Shown here piece by piece: positions 1 to 9,317 of a DNA stretch of 64,000 nt (position 1 is the first letter of the stretch; each line of letters starts with the position of its first letter). The stretch comes from JAHFPN01 sp963765745 (GTDB taxonomy: Bacteria; Pseudomonadota; Alphaproteobacteria; Rhizobiales; Xanthobacteraceae). The stretch covers positions 248,001 to 312,000 of the forward strand of contig CAVXXM010000011.1 in NCBI GenBank assembly GCA_963765745.1, given 5' to 3'. The position numbers and the translations under genes are program-made. The notes below the pieces were generated by a model, which saw nothing but the letters and a program-made list of their open reading frames with translations, did not search any database and had not been told where the DNA came from.

Positions 1-608
1 AGCGGCCCCTCCTCGATCGTGGGCGGCGCCACGTGGCGCACCACCAGATCGAACAAGGGCGCCATGCCTTGGTCCTTGGGGCCCTCGGGCGAGGTCGCCA
101 TCCAGCCTTGCTTGGCCGAGCCGTAAAGCAGCGGGAAGTCGAGCTGGGCTTCGCTGGCATCGAGCGCCGCGAACAGGTCGAACACTTCGTTGGCGACCTG
201 CTGCGGGCGGGCGTCGGAACGGTCCACCTTGTTGATGACGACGATCGGCTTCAGCCCGATCTTCAGCGCCTTGCCGACGACGAACTTGGTCTGCGGCAGC
301 GGGCCTTCGGCGGCGTCCACCAGCACCAGCACGCCGTCGACCATGTTGAGAATCCGCTCGACCTCGCCGCCGAAATCGGCGTGGCCGGGCGTATCGACGA
401 TGTTGATGCGCGTATCCTTCCACAGGACGGAGGTGACCTTGGCCAGGATCGTGATGCCGCGCTCGCGCTCCAGCTCGTTGGAATCCATCGCGCGCTCGGC
501 CACCCGCTCGTTATCGCGGAAGGTGCCGGACTGCTGCAGCAGCCGGTCCACCAGCGTGGTCTTGCCGTGGTCGACGTGTGCGATGATGGCGACGTTGCGC
601 AAAGGCAT
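1..608 (-). CDS. typA: Translational GTPase TypA/BipA, N-terminal part
   Basis: Ribosome-associated GTPase of the EF-G superfamily, linked to ribosome assembly and stress or low-temperature growth. The visible ~202 residues begin [19 protein letters not shown], with the G1 P-loop AHVDHGKT. They continue with the switch region RERGITI, the G3 motif [12 protein letters not shown] and the G4 motif NKVD, all in the order and spacing of the family. The ATG lies at 606-608 on the complement; no strong Shine-Dalgarno is seen. The gene runs off the left edge, so domain II, the EF-G-like domains and the C-terminal domain are not visible. It is transcribed in the same direction as the M50 protease upstream of it (start at 1809). 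The family assignment is secure. Confidence 0.95.
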   Translation of the reverse strand, partial: MPLRNVAIIAHVDHGKTTLVDRLLQQSGTFRDNERVAERAMDSNELERERGITILAKVTSVLWKDTRINIVDTPGHADFGGEVERILNMVDGVLVLVDAAEGPLPQTKFVVGKALKIGLKPIVVINKVDRSDARPQQVANEVFDLFAALDASEAQLDFPLLYGSAKQGWMATSPEGPKDQGMAPLFDLVVRHVAPPTIEEGP

Positions 609-693
609 GAAGCGGTCCGAAACGGAGTGAGGAGCGGCGCAATCTACTGACGGATCGCGCCGTGGCAAGCATCGATTTCTTCTTAATTGGTTA

Positions 694-1809
694 TTAGGCG
701 GGCGCTGCGCGGCCCCAGGGGCCCGCGCCGGTGCTGGCGCGGGCGGCGCGCACCATCATCATCTCGCCGAGATTCTCGGCCGTCAGCAGCCCCACCAACT
801 TGCCCGCGGCGTCGGTCACGCCGATCACGCCGGCGGCCTGTTCGGAGAGCGGCTTCAGGGCGCTTTCCAGCATGGCGCGGGATGAAATCACCGGCACATC
901 CGGCTGCATGATCTCGAGCACCGGGGTCGCCGGCCCCTTGTCCTTCAGCGCCTTGATCATGGCGTCGCGGGTCAATACGCCGCGCAGGCGGCCGCCGCCA
1001 TCGACCACCGGAAACTCTTTCTGCGTGGTGCGGATCAGGCATTCGACCGCGTCGTTCACGCTCGCATCGGTGCGCAGCGTCTCGAACTTGGTGATCATCG
1101 CGTCGGCAACGAGCGCGCCGCGCGACACTTCGCGCAGCTGCACGTGGCCGGCCTCGCCGGAAGCGGCGAGGAACACGAAAATGCCGATGATGACGAGCAT
1201 CGGGTTGGTGAAAATCCCGAGGATGCCGAGCGCGATGGCGAAGCCCTGTCCGACGGAGGCCGCGATCTCGGTGGCGCGGGCGAAGCCGAGGCGAATGGCC
1301 AAGAGCGCACGCAGCACCCGGCCACCGTCCATGGGGAAGGCCGGGATCAGGTTGAAGAGGGCGAGAAAGATATTCGCGCCGGCGAGCTTGGCCGCCATGC
1401 CGATTTTCGGATCTTGGATGTTCGCAAGATTAGCGGGATCGACGGTGGCGCCTAGCAGCAGAATGAGAATCGCCGCGATCACCACGTTCACCAGCGGGCC
1501 CGCGATCGCGATCACGAGTTCTTCCTTCGGTTTCTCGGGGATGCGCTCGAGACTGGCGATGCCGCCGAAGAACCAGAGCGTGACGTCCGGGGTCTTTACG
1601 CCGTAGCGGCGCGCGGCGAAGACATGGCCGAACTCGTGCAGCAGCACGCACAGGAACAGGAGCGAGACGAAGAGCACCCCCTCATAGGCCGCGCTGGCGC
1701 CGCCCTGGCGGTAATAGGCCGTGCCGATCCAGATCAGGAACAGCAGGAAGGTAAAATGAATCCGCACCGCCGTTCCGGCGACGGTGCCGACCTTGAGCGA
1801 CCAGGACAT
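694..1809 (-). CDS. Site-2 protease family (M50) membrane metalloprotease with CBS pair
   Basis: A polytopic membrane zinc protease of the S2P/SpoIVFB type with a cytoplasmic regulatory module. The zinc motif HEFGH is at about residues 58-62, in a membrane segment. The second active-site motif, [11 protein letters not shown], is at about 153-163, where N and D complete the site. A C-terminal half of about 150 residues has two CBS repeats (roughly 225-360), which usually sense adenine nucleotides. The length (371 aa) fits the S2P-CBS subfamily. The stop is followed immediately by a second in-frame stop, TAATAA on the coding strand. The substrate cannot be deduced; no anti-sigma factor gene is adjacent. 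Confidence 0.9.
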   Translation of the reverse strand: MSWSLKVGTVAGTAVRIHFTFLLFLIWIGTAYYRQGGASAAYEGVLFVSLLFLCVLLHEFGHVFAARRYGVKTPDVTLWFFGGIASLERIPEKPKEELVIAIAGPLVNVVIAAILILLLGATVDPANLANIQDPKIGMAAKLAGANIFLALFNLIPAFPMDGGRVLRALLAIRLGFARATEIAASVGQGFAIALGILGIFTNPMLVIIGIFVFLAASGEAGHVQLREVSRGALVADAMITKFETLRTDASVNDAVECLIRTTQKEFPVVDGGGRLRGVLTRDAMIKALKDKGPATPVLEIMQPDVPVISSRAMLESALKPLSEQAAGVIGVTDAAGKLVGLLTAENLGEMMMVRAARASTGAGPWGRAAPA

Positions 1810-1886
1810 GACGAACTCCAGCGCACGTTGCGTGCGGCAGCCTCTAGGTAGGGATTTGCGGCGCTAAGTGCCAGCAGTCGGCAGAA

Positions 1887-3121
1887 TCAGCGCTTTTCGA
1901 TCTTGCGCTTGCGCATGCCGAGCGTGCGCAGCCGCAGCGCGTTGAGCTTGATGAAGCCCGCGGCGTCGCGGTGATCGTAGGCCACCGCGCCCTCTTCGAA
2001 GGTGACGAGCTCGGGGTCGTAGAGCGAATAGGGGCTCTCGCGGCCGACGACCGAAACGTTGCCCTTGTAGAGCTTGAGCTTGACGCGGCCGGTCGACGAA
2101 TTCCTGGCTCTTGTCGATCAACGCCTGCAGCATCTCGCGCTCGGGCGCGAACCAGAAGCCGTAATAGATCAGCTCCGCGTAGCGCGGCATCAGCGAGTCC
2201 TTGAGATGCGCGGCTTCGCGGTCGAGCGTGATCGACTCGATGCCGCGATGCGCCGCGAGCAGGATCGTGCCGCCCGGCGTCTCGTAGACGCCGCGCGATC
2301 TTCATGCCGACGAAACGGTTCTCCACCAGATCGAGCCGGCCGATGCCGTTCTTGCGGCCAAGCTCGTTGAGCGCCGTGAGCAAGGCCGCGGGCGAGAGCT
2401 TCTTGCCGTCGATCGCAACCGGATCGCCCTTCTCGAAATCGATCGTGATGGACGTCGCCTTGTCGGGCGCGTCCTTCGGATCGATGGTGCGCTGATAGAC
2501 GTAGTCGGGCGCTTCCGCGTTCGGGTCCTCCAGCACCTTTCCCTCGGAGGACGAATGCAAGAGATTGGCGTCCACGGAGAACGGCGCCTCGCCGCGATTA
2601 TCCTTGGCGATCGGGATCTGGTGTCGCTCGGCGAATTCGAGCAGCTTTTTCCGTGAGGTCAAATCCCATTCGCGCCAGGGCGCGATCACATGGATATTCG
2701 GCTCGAGCGCGTAATAGGCGAGCTCGAAGCGCACCTGATCGTTGCCCTTGCCGGTGGCGCCGTGGGCGACCGCATCGGCGCCGACCTTGCGCGCGATCTC
2801 GATCTGCTTCTTCGCGATCAGGGGCCGCGCGATCGAGGTGCCGAGCAGATACTGCCCTTCATAGAGCGCGTTGGCGCGGAACATGGGGAAGACGTAATCG
2901 CGGACGAATTCCTCCTGCAGGTCCTCGACGAAAATGTTTCCGGGCTTGATGCCCAAGAGCGCGGCTTTTTTGCGCGCCGGCTCGATCTCGCCGCCCTGGC
3001 CGAGGTCGGCCGTGAAGGTCACCACCTCGGCGCCGTAGGTGGTCTGCAGCCATTTCAGGATGACCGAGGTGTCGAGCCCGCCGGAATAGGCGAGCACCAC
3101 CTTCTTGATGTCCTTGGCCAT
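1887..3121 (-). CDS. argG: Argininosuccinate synthase, two single-base insertions
   Basis: ATP-dependent condensation of citrulline and aspartate in arginine synthesis. The start [19 protein letters not shown] contains the N-type ATP pyrophosphatase loop SGGLDTS. Homology runs to about residue 275 in one frame, ending VENRFVGMK. It then shifts by an extra base at 2299, so that [11 protein letters not shown] is read only after skipping one base. It shifts again by an extra base at 2094, where SQEFV-TGRVKLK is restored by skipping one base. The last segment ends in MRKRKIEKR and a TGA at 1887-1889. The span of 1235 nt equals 411 codons plus two bases, which agrees with two insertions and a normal ~410-residue ArgG. 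A real double frameshift would make the cell an arginine auxotroph, so assembly error is more likely. Confidence 0.93.
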
Positions 3122-3242
3122 GGGAATTTCCCGCAAGCGCGGGGCCGGCCCCGCGAAGTGGCGCACTTATAGGCGGAAGCCGGGAGCGCGCAAGCCGCGG
3201 GCCTGTGGCTTGGCGCAGCGGGCCAATCGCTGGCGCGCAAAC

Positions 3243-3995
3243 TTATGCTTTTGGTGAACGCGAGCCGAGATTGCGGAGATCATGGGCGAGGCTTTCGAGC
3301 CGGCGCTGGATCCTCTCCTCGGAAAGCCGGGTTCGCGGCCAGCGGTAGATCAGTCCGTGCAGCAGCCACACGACGAAGAACATAAAGACCCCGGCAAAAA
3401 CCACGTCGGTGAAGAAATGCGCGCCCATGACGATGCGCAATCCGCCGACGGCGAGCCCGTAGAGGATCGCCCCGGCATAGGCGAGCCCGCGCCAGGGCGG
3501 CGGCACGAGCGATGCGGGTGCCAGCATCCAGAAGGCGCTGGAAGCTTCGCCGGAGACGAACGAGCAATTATATTCGCAGGTGCTGCGCGGGTCCCACCAG
3601 GCGACGAAGCGCTCGACGCCGCCGAACTGCACGACCTCGTTGGGCCGCGGCCGCGGCCATTCGGACTTGAGGATTCCGTTGACCAGCAGGCCGGGTCCGA
3701 GCGTGAGCGCGGCCAGGAAAAAGATCGCGGCCCGGCCCGGAATCAGCATCTTCTTTTGTGGGGCGACGAGCTTGAGGACGAGCGCGAGCAGGATGAACGC
3801 GACGATCAGGATCGTCACCCACTCGGCGCCATGGCGCAGCGACTGGACCGGCGCGGCTTTGTCCAGCGGGAACCCCTTCAGTCCCGGATCGTAGAACGCG
3901 GCGCTGATCGCAAGATCGAGATCGGGGCGCAGGCCGAAAACCAGCCCCACCACCGCCGCGATCACGAGCGCAATCAGGAGACCGGTGCGGGACAA
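3243..3995 (-). CDS. PAP2-family membrane phosphatase (LpxE-like)
   Basis: Integral membrane acid phosphatase of the PAP2 superfamily, acting on lipid phosphates at the outer face of the inner membrane. The three signature motifs appear in order: KSEWPRPRP (K-x6-RP), SFVSGEASS (a variant of PSGH) and RIVMGAHFFTDVV (the R-x5-H-x3-D motif with the catalytic histidine). About five or six hydrophobic segments fill 250 residues, and the C-terminal tail is basic and cytoplasmic. The start is a TTG at 3993-3995 preceded by GGAGAAG at good spacing. Relatives include LpxE lipid A 1-phosphatase, undecaprenyl-diphosphate phosphatases and phosphatidylglycerophosphatases. The sequence does not decide between these substrates. 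Confidence 0.85.
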   Translation of the reverse strand: MSRTGLLIALVIAAVVGLVFGLRPDLDLAISAAFYDPGLKGFPLDKAAPVQSLRHGAEWVTILIVAFILLALVLKLVAPQKKMLIPGRAAIFFLAALTLGPGLLVNGILKSEWPRPRPNEVVQFGGVERFVAWWDPRSTCEYNCSFVSGEASSAFWMLAPASLVPPPWRGLAYAGAILYGLAVGGLRIVMGAHFFTDVVFAGVFMFFVVWLLHGLIYRWPRTRLSEERIQRRLESLAHDLRNLGSRSPKA

Positions 3996-4132
3996 ATTGG
4001 CTTCTCCGGCGGATGCGGGCAGGGTCTAGCCCAGGCGGAACGCGATGAGAAGGCAGGCGATCGGCGTCTTGCGCTGCTGCGGAAAGCGGGGGAAAGATCG
4101 GCGCGCCGCGGTCGGCGGCGCATGGGGATGGA

Positions 4133-4738
4133 ATGAAGCCGCGGATCGATTTCTGGTACGACTTCGCATCGACCTATTCGTATCTGGCGGCCTCGCGCAT
4201 CGGGCCGCTCGCCGAGGCCGCCGGCGTTTCGCTCATGTGGCGGCCGTTCCTGCTCGGGCCGATCTTCAAGTCGCAAGGCTGGGATTCGTCGCCGTTCAGC
4301 ATCTATCCGGTCAAAGGCCGCTACGCGTGGCGCGACATGGAGCGGCTCGCGGCGCGGCTGGGTCTGCCGAAGTTCTCGCCGCCCGTTCCATTTCCGGCGC
4401 ATTCGTTGCTCGCCGCGCGCGTCGCGCTCGCGCTACCGGACGAAGCGCGGCCGGATTTCACGCGCGCCGTATATCGGGCCGAGTTCGCCGAGGGCCGCGA
4501 TATTGCCGACAAGGCGCTGCTTGCGGAAATCCTGCGGGGGCTCGGGCACGACGCGGAGGCAGTGCTCGCCAAGACCGGCGAGCCGGCGCTCAAGGACAAG
4601 TTGCGTACCGAAACCGAGGAAGCGGTGCGGCAACGCATTTTTGGGGCGCCCAGTTTCATTACCGAGGACGGCGAGCTGTTCTGGGGCAACGACCGGCTCG
4701 AGCAGGCGCTGGAGTGGGCACGCGGCAAGAAATCCTGA
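4133..4738 (+). CDS. 2-hydroxychromene-2-carboxylate isomerase family (DsbA-like fold)
   Basis: A 201-residue thioredoxin-fold protein of the HCCA isomerase/kappa-class GST branch of the DsbA family, usually glutathione-dependent. The N-terminus IDFWYDFASTYSYLA has serine/threonine in place of the CxxC pair, which is the mark of this branch (catalytic Ser near residue 15). The C-terminal part GAPSFITEDGELFWGNDRL is the cis-Pro-containing thioredoxin-fold strand. NahD-type members act in naphthalene degradation, but no aromatic catabolic genes are nearby. A general glutathione-dependent isomerase role is therefore as likely. Confidence 0.85.
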   Translation: MKPRIDFWYDFASTYSYLAASRIGPLAEAAGVSLMWRPFLLGPIFKSQGWDSSPFSIYPVKGRYAWRDMERLAARLGLPKFSPPVPFPAHSLLAARVALALPDEARPDFTRAVYRAEFAEGRDIADKALLAEILRGLGHDAEAVLAKTGEPALKDKLRTETEEAVRQRIFGAPSFITEDGELFWGNDRLEQALEWARGKKS

Positions 4739-4741
4739 GCT

Positions 4742-5191
4742 TCAGGGCTTCGGGTTCTCGGTGGCGGCAGGCTGGTGCCAGCGGCCGGCATTACGCCCGG
4801 CGAACAGCCAATAGACCAGCCCGGCCGCGACGCCGGCGCCGGCCATGATCTCGGCCCCGCGGGTCAAGAATACCCGGCCCGGCTCGTCGGTCGGCAGAAT
4901 CGTTCCGAACAAGAAACCGATCGCGCCGCCGACGAGCGCGTAATAGAGAATCGAGCGCCAGGAAAAGCTCTCGGCGAGTAGAATTGCGATCATGGCCGGG
5001 ACAAAGGCGAGGAAGGCGATTCCGGCGCTGGTCGCCAGCGTGAAAATCCAAAACAAGCTCACCTCGACGCGCTCGAACGGCGGCTGCACATCGGCCCAGA
5101 CGGCCGCGCCGATGGTGATCGTGGCGGCGGCAGCGAAGCTCGCCAGACAGAACGCCAAGGCAACCATGAAGAAGTGACCGATGATTTTCAT
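4742..5191 (-). CDS. Conserved membrane protein, four predicted TM segments
   Basis: A 149-residue protein with four hydrophobic stretches, beginning MKIIGHFFMVALAFCLASF. An acidic loop (TDEPGRVF) precedes the last helix, and the tail is short and polar. The ATG at 5189-5191 lies two bases after the rlmN stop at 5194, so the two genes are probably cotranscribed. Translation upstream of this ATG in the same frame would run inside rlmN and is not credible. I do not recognise a named family. Its position after rlmN and its size resemble small uncharacterised membrane proteins of Hyphomicrobiales. Confidence 0.75.
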   Translation of the reverse strand: MKIIGHFFMVALAFCLASFAAAATITIGAAVWADVQPPFERVEVSLFWIFTLATSAGIAFLAFVPAMIAILLAESFSWRSILYYALVGGAIGFLFGTILPTDEPGRVFLTRGAEIMAGAGVAAGLVYWLFAGRNAGRWHQPAATENPKP

Positions 5192-5193
5192 CG

Positions 5194-6401
5194 TCAATCC
5201 GTCATCGCCATGGCGCGCAGCGCCAGGCGCTCGCGGGCGGAAAGCTTCTGACTCTCCGACTTGAGCTGGCCGCAGGCGGCCAGGATATCGCGGCCGCGCG
5301 GCCGGCGCACCGGCGAGGCGTAGCCGGCGCGGAACACGATCTCGGAGAAGCGCTCGATCGTCGCCCAGTCGGAGCATTCGTATTTCGTGCCGGGCCAGGG
5401 ATTGAACGGGATCAGGTTGATCTTGGCCGGGATGCCCTTCAAGAGCTGCACGAGCGCGTGGGCGTCCTGCTCGCTGTCGTTCACGTCCCTCAGCATCACG
5501 TATTCGAAGGTGATACGCCGGGCATTGGAGAGGCCCGGATAATTGCGGCAGGCCTCGAGCAGGTCCTTGATCGGGTACTTCTTGTTGAGCGGCACCAGCT
5601 CGTCGCGCAGCTCGTCGCGGGCGGCGTGCAGCGATACCGCCAGCATGGTGCCGAGCTCGCCGAGATTTTCGATCTCCGGCACCACGCCGGAGGTCGAGAC
5701 GGTGATGCGGCGCTTGCCGACCGAGAGTCCTTCGCCGTCGGACATGGTCTCGACCGCGCGCTTCACCGCGTCGAGGTTATAGAGCGGCTCGCCCATGCCC
5801 ATGAAAACGATATTGGTGACGAAGCGGCCGCCGCCCGGCACGATCGAATCGGCGGGCGGTGTGGCACCGGGCCATTCGCCAAGCCGGTCGCGGGCGATCA
5901 TCAACTGCGCGACGATTTCTTCGGCGGTGAGGTTGCGCACCAGCCGCTGCGTGCCGGTATGGCAGAAGGTGCAGGAGAGCGTGCAGCCGACTTGCGACGA
6001 GACGCAAAGCGTGCCGCGCCCGGCCTCGGGGATATAGACGGTCTCGATCTCGTAGGCTCTTTTTCGCCGGGATGATCGGCGGGAAGGCGAATGAGCCATT
6101 TGCGGGTGCCGTCGGCGGAGACCTGCTCGATCGCGACCTCGGGCCGATCGAGCGAGAAGCATGCGGCGAGCCGCTCGCGCATTTCCTTGGCGACATTGGT
6201 CATGGCGTCGAAGTCGCGGGCGCCGCGGAAATAGATCCAATGCCAGAGCTGCGCGACGCGCATCTTGAGGTCGCGCTCCGGCACGCCGAGTTCGATCAAC
6301 GCCGCGCGCAGGCCGTCGCGGTCGCGGCCGGCGAGCGAAGGCTTCACGCCGGCGCTCGCGGGCGCCGTCTCAGGTTTCACGGTTTCGATGGTGGCGCTCA
6401 T
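5194..6401 (-). CDS. rlmN: Dual-specificity 23S rRNA/tRNA adenine C2-methyltransferase, one frameshift
   Basis: Radical-SAM enzyme that makes m2A2503 in 23S rRNA and m2A37 in tRNAs. The radical-SAM motif is CTLSCTFC, preceded by [10 protein letters not shown] carrying the first catalytic-region cysteine. The C-terminal [12 protein letters not shown] carries the methyl-carrying cysteine. GMGEPLYN and the SAM-binding STSGVVPEI are also present. The reading frame breaks after DHPGEK at a run of five T on the + strand (6060-6064). One missing base there restores [13 protein letters not shown], and the 1208 nt length agrees with 402 residues after adding it. A -1 slip on the A-run would give the same protein, but a homopolymer length error is more likely. 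The N-terminus [13 protein letters not shown] is variable in the family. Confidence 0.93.
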
Positions 6402-6464
6402 GACAGGCTCTTAGTGCGCCCGCGGGCGCCCCGCCGTCAACGGCGCGCGATTAACGACACGCCT

Positions 6465-6980
6465 TCAACGACATTCTTGCGCCACGCGGTCGAGCGCCTG
6501 GGCAAAGCCGGTGAGCGAATATTTATCGGTGGTCACGTTGCCGCGCGCCGACGTGCTCTTGACGGTGAGATCGCGTCCGCGGCGCAGCGCGTCCACCAGG
6601 CGGGCCTCCTCGGCGACGTTGCGCACCCAGGCGCTGTCGGTCTTCGTATAGAGCGTGAACGCGGTGCCGCCGATGTCGGCGGTCGCGTCGCTGCCGTCCT
6701 TGATGGTGAAGCCGGCGATGATGCTCACCTCGTTCTTGACGTTCTCGCCCGGGCGGGTGCTGACGAAGAAATAACCGGGATCGCGCTTCAAGGTGGCGGG
6801 CTGGCGCTCCTTGGGCTGCGAAAGCGCGTAGCAGATCTTGGTGCGTGCGGCCTGGCTGACATAGACGCCCCAGTCGCCGTATTGCGCGATGAGCGCGGGG
6901 CCGGCGGGCGCTTGCGCCAGTGCCGGCAGTGCGAGTGCCACGAGGATCGCGGCGGCAAGAGCGGCGCGGATGGCATGCAT
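6465..6980 (-). CDS. Invasion-associated locus B (IalB) family exported protein
   Basis: A 171-residue periplasmic protein. The start MHAIRAALAAAILVALALP forms a Sec signal peptide cleaved after ALAQA. The ATG is preceded by GGAAGGA at seven bases, which decides against an upstream ATG in the same frame. The mature part has a Gly-Asp-Trp (YGDWGVYV) opening, cysteines in KICYAL and VAQECR, and a beta-rich pattern typical of IalB-like proteins in Alphaproteobacteria. In Bartonella, IalB is needed for erythrocyte invasion; in soil relatives the family is a general periplasmic or outer-surface protein. It is divergent from the quinone oxidoreductase gene. Confidence 0.8.
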   Translation of the reverse strand: MHAIRAALAAAILVALALPALAQAPAGPALIAQYGDWGVYVSQAARTKICYALSQPKERQPATLKRDPGYFFVSTRPGENVKNEVSIIAGFTIKDGSDATADIGGTAFTLYTKTDSAWVRNVAEEARLVDALRRGRDLTVKSTSARGNVTTDKYSLTGFAQALDRVAQECR

Positions 6981-7117
6981 GGTCGTTCCTTCCGGCGCGA
7001 AGCAGTCGAGCGAGAAATACTCGCCACCGGCCCCGTTTGCAAAGGCCTCGGCAAGATCGCTAACGATGGACGCCGCCGAAAAAATGGCGCAACAAACGCA
7101 AAACCAAGGAGGGGGCA

Positions 7118-8092
7118 TTGAAAGCTTTGCTTTGCCTGCGTTACGGGCCGCCCGAGGCGCTTGAAATCAAGGACATTCCGGAGCCCAAGGCGGGGCCCGG
7201 CGAGGTCGTCGTCGAGGTGGCCGCGGCGGCGCTCAATTTCTTCGACACGCTGGTGATCGCCGGCAAATACCAGGTGAAACCCGAGTTTCCGTTTTCGCCG
7301 GCGGCCGAACTCGCCGGCACGGTCGTGGCGCTCGGTGCGGGGGTGAAGGGCTTCCGGCTCGGCGAGCGCGTCGCCGGCAGCATCGGTTTCGGCGCGGCGC
7401 GCGAGAAGGTGGCGGTGCCGGCGACGCAGCTCATCCATGTACCCGAGGGGCTGGCGCTGGAGAAGGCCGCGGGCCTGTTCGTCACCTATGGCACCACGAT
7501 GCACGCGCTGAAAGACCGCGCGAAGCTGAAAACCGGCGAGACGCTCGCGGTGCTGGGCGCCACCGGCGGCGTGGGACTGGCCGCGGTCGAGCTCGGCAAG
7601 CATATGGGCGCCCGCGTGATCGCGTGCGCCTCGTCGGCCGAGAAGCTCGAATTCGCGCGCGCGCACGGCGCGGCGGAAGTCATCGACTATTCGAAGGAGG
7701 ACTTGAAGGAGCGGCTGCGCGCGCTCACCGGCGGCAAGGGCGTCGACGTCGTCTATGATCCGGTCGGCGGCGCCTATGCGGAGGCGGCGTTGCGCGCGCT
7801 TGCCTGGCAAGGACGGTTTCTCGTCATCGGTTTTGCCGCGGGCGAAATTCCGAAAATTCCGCTCAATCTTCTGCTCCTGAAAGAACTGGACCTGCTCGGC
7901 GTCTTTTGGGGCGAGTTCACCCGCCGTACGCCGGAGAAACAGAAGGCCAATATGGAGGAGCTTCTTTCGCTCGCCCGCGCCGGCACGATCTCCGCGCACG
8001 TGGACGCGGTCTATCCGCTGGAGCGCGCGGTCGAGGCGCTCAATGCGCTGGCCAACCGCAAAGTGAAGGGCAAGGTCGTGCTCAAGCCCTGA
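7118..8092 (+). CDS. Zinc-independent NADPH:quinone oxidoreductase (MDR family)
   Basis: Medium-chain dehydrogenase/reductase of the quinone oxidoreductase branch, 324 residues. The N-terminal GroES-like domain lacks catalytic zinc ligands. The Rossmann motif GATGGVGLAAVELGK is at about residues 148-162, and GKGVDVVYDPVGG and the closing KVKGKVVL are family-typical. The start is TTG at 7118, chosen because a strong AAGGAGGGGG lies just upstream and the first residues MKALLCLRYGPPEALEI match the usual N-terminus. It ends one base before the stop of the convergent DUF1232 gene. Confidence 0.88.
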   Translation: MKALLCLRYGPPEALEIKDIPEPKAGPGEVVVEVAAAALNFFDTLVIAGKYQVKPEFPFSPAAELAGTVVALGAGVKGFRLGERVAGSIGFGAAREKVAVPATQLIHVPEGLALEKAAGLFVTYGTTMHALKDRAKLKTGETLAVLGATGGVGLAAVELGKHMGARVIACASSAEKLEFARAHGAAEVIDYSKEDLKERLRALTGGKGVDVVYDPVGGAYAEAALRALAWQGRFLVIGFAAGEIPKIPLNLLLLKELDLLGVFWGEFTRRTPEKQKANMEELLSLARAGTISAHVDAVYPLERAVEALNALANRKVKGKVVLKP

Positions 8093-8458
8093 TCAGGGCC
8101 GGCCGGGATCGAGGTCCGCGAGCGCCTTGCGCGCGGCCGCGCGGTGCTCCGGCCGCATGTGCGAGGCGATGAGCTGGAGCGTCGCGGCCAGCACCGCCGC
8201 ATCGTCGGTGAAGCCAAGCGCCGGAATGAAATCCGGGATCACGTCGGTCGGAACGACGAAATAGGCGAGCGCCGCGAAGATCATGGCGCGCACGCGCGTA
8301 GGCGTCGCCGGATCGAAGGCGCAGAAATAAGCCGCGACCGCATCCTCGGCGAAGGGAATGTGTCGGGTCACCGCCTTGAGCTTGCGCCAGAAGCCGCGCT
8401 CGACGCGGGCGCGGTCGCCGGGACGGATCACGATCGGGAGATTGGCGGCGTTCGGCAT
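8093..8458 (-). CDS. DUF1232 / YkvA-family membrane protein
   Basis: A 121-residue protein with the DUF1232 signature YFVVPTDVIPDFIPALGF followed by TDDAAVL. The signature sits in one or two hydrophobic helices in the middle of the protein. The family is widespread and has no assigned activity. Its stop abuts the convergent quinone oxidoreductase gene, and it reads in the same direction as the membrane protein gene at 8487-8993. ATG start at 8456-8458. Confidence 0.85.
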   Translation of the reverse strand: MPNAANLPIVIRPGDRARVERGFWRKLKAVTRHIPFAEDAVAAYFCAFDPATPTRVRAMIFAALAYFVVPTDVIPDFIPALGFTDDAAVLAATLQLIASHMRPEHRAAARKALADLDPGRP

Positions 8459-8486
8459 GGGAGCTTCCTCGTATCCCAGATAGGGA

Positions 8487-8993
8487 TCAGACGAACTTCT
8501 TGCCAGCCAGGATCAGCAGCCCGAGGAACAGCCAGACCGCGCCGCGTGAAACGGCCTCGGAGGGCTTGGCGTCGGCGGTATAGCGCGACAGGAAGCCCGC
8601 GACGAACAGCGTCGCCAGACCCAAGTAATAGATGAAGTTGTAGGCCGCGGCCTGGCCGATTCCGAGCGGGTGCGAGGCGCCGAGTACAATGACGGACGCG
8701 AGCGGGAAGGCCGCGGTCGGGAACGACTCCCGCCACAGTTCACGGCGGGCGGGCTGGTTGAGACGGGCGCCGAGCTCGGTCTCCTTCTTGGAGAGCTCGA
8801 TGAAGAACTTGCTCACTATTGTGATGCCGGCGAGCACGAGGCCGCCCACGATCGCGTCCCAGGTCGTCACCTCGCCGGGCTGGACCGCGATCAGCGCGGT
8901 CAGCACCGCGATCACGCCATAGAGCGTGCCCGCGATCAGCAGCGCCCGGTCGTGACGCAGGCGAAATCGCGCTTTTGCCGTTGGTGAATTCAT
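8487..8993 (-). CDS. Conserved integral membrane protein, about four TM segments
   Basis: A 168-residue protein with hydrophobic segments near residues 17-38, 47-65, 95-112 and 115-137, and a further C-terminal one at 148-165. The central soluble loop is charged (ELSKKETELGARLNQPARR). I do not recognise a family. The gene is followed by the DUF1232 gene 28 bases downstream and starts three bases after the phhB stop. It therefore probably belongs to a small minus-strand operon thpR-phhB-this gene-DUF1232. Confidence 0.7.
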   Translation of the reverse strand: MNSPTAKARFRLRHDRALLIAGTLYGVIAVLTALIAVQPGEVTTWDAIVGGLVLAGITIVSKFFIELSKKETELGARLNQPARRELWRESFPTAAFPLASVIVLGASHPLGIGQAAAYNFIYYLGLATLFVAGFLSRYTADAKPSEAVSRGAVWLFLGLLILAGKKFV

Positions 8994-8996
8994 CGC

Positions 8997-9308
8997 TCAG
9001 TGCCCCGCGATCTTGTCCATGGCCTCGGCCAGACGAATATCGAATTCGGTGAGGCCGCCGGCGTCGTGGGTCGAAAGCGTCACCTCGACAATGCGCCAGA
9101 CGTTGCTCCATTCAGGATGGTGATTCATCTGCTCGGCCACGAGCGCCGCGCGCGTCATGAAGCCGAAGGCTTCGTTGAAATCCTTGAAGGTGAATTTTCT
9201 TGCGATCGCATCGCGGCCGGCGACCTCTTTCCAGGCGGGAATGCGAGAGAGCGCCTGCGCGCGCTTGATGCCGGTGAGCTTCTCGCGGGAGGCTTTTTCT
9301 TGGGCCAT
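8997..9308 (-). CDS. phhB: 4a-hydroxytetrahydrobiopterin (pterin carbinolamine) dehydratase
   Basis: Small enzyme (103 aa) that recycles the pterin cofactor after aromatic amino-acid hydroxylation; homologues also act as DCoH-type proteins. The catalytic signature HHPEWSNVW, with the following [17 protein letters not shown], is intact. These include the conserved histidine pair, the tryptophan and the THD-GLT-D block. No phenylalanine hydroxylase gene is adjacent. The gene lies ten bases downstream of thpR in the same direction. ATG start at 9306-9308. Confidence 0.92.
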   Translation of the reverse strand: MAQEKASREKLTGIKRAQALSRIPAWKEVAGRDAIARKFTFKDFNEAFGFMTRAALVAEQMNHHPEWSNVWRIVEVTLSTHDAGGLTEFDIRLAEAMDKIAGH

Positions 9309-9317
9309 GGCTCATTC

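Noticed and set aside
7118..8092. Zinc-containing alcohol dehydrogenase
   Set aside because: The catalytic zinc ligands are absent; the sequence follows the quinone oxidoreductase branch.
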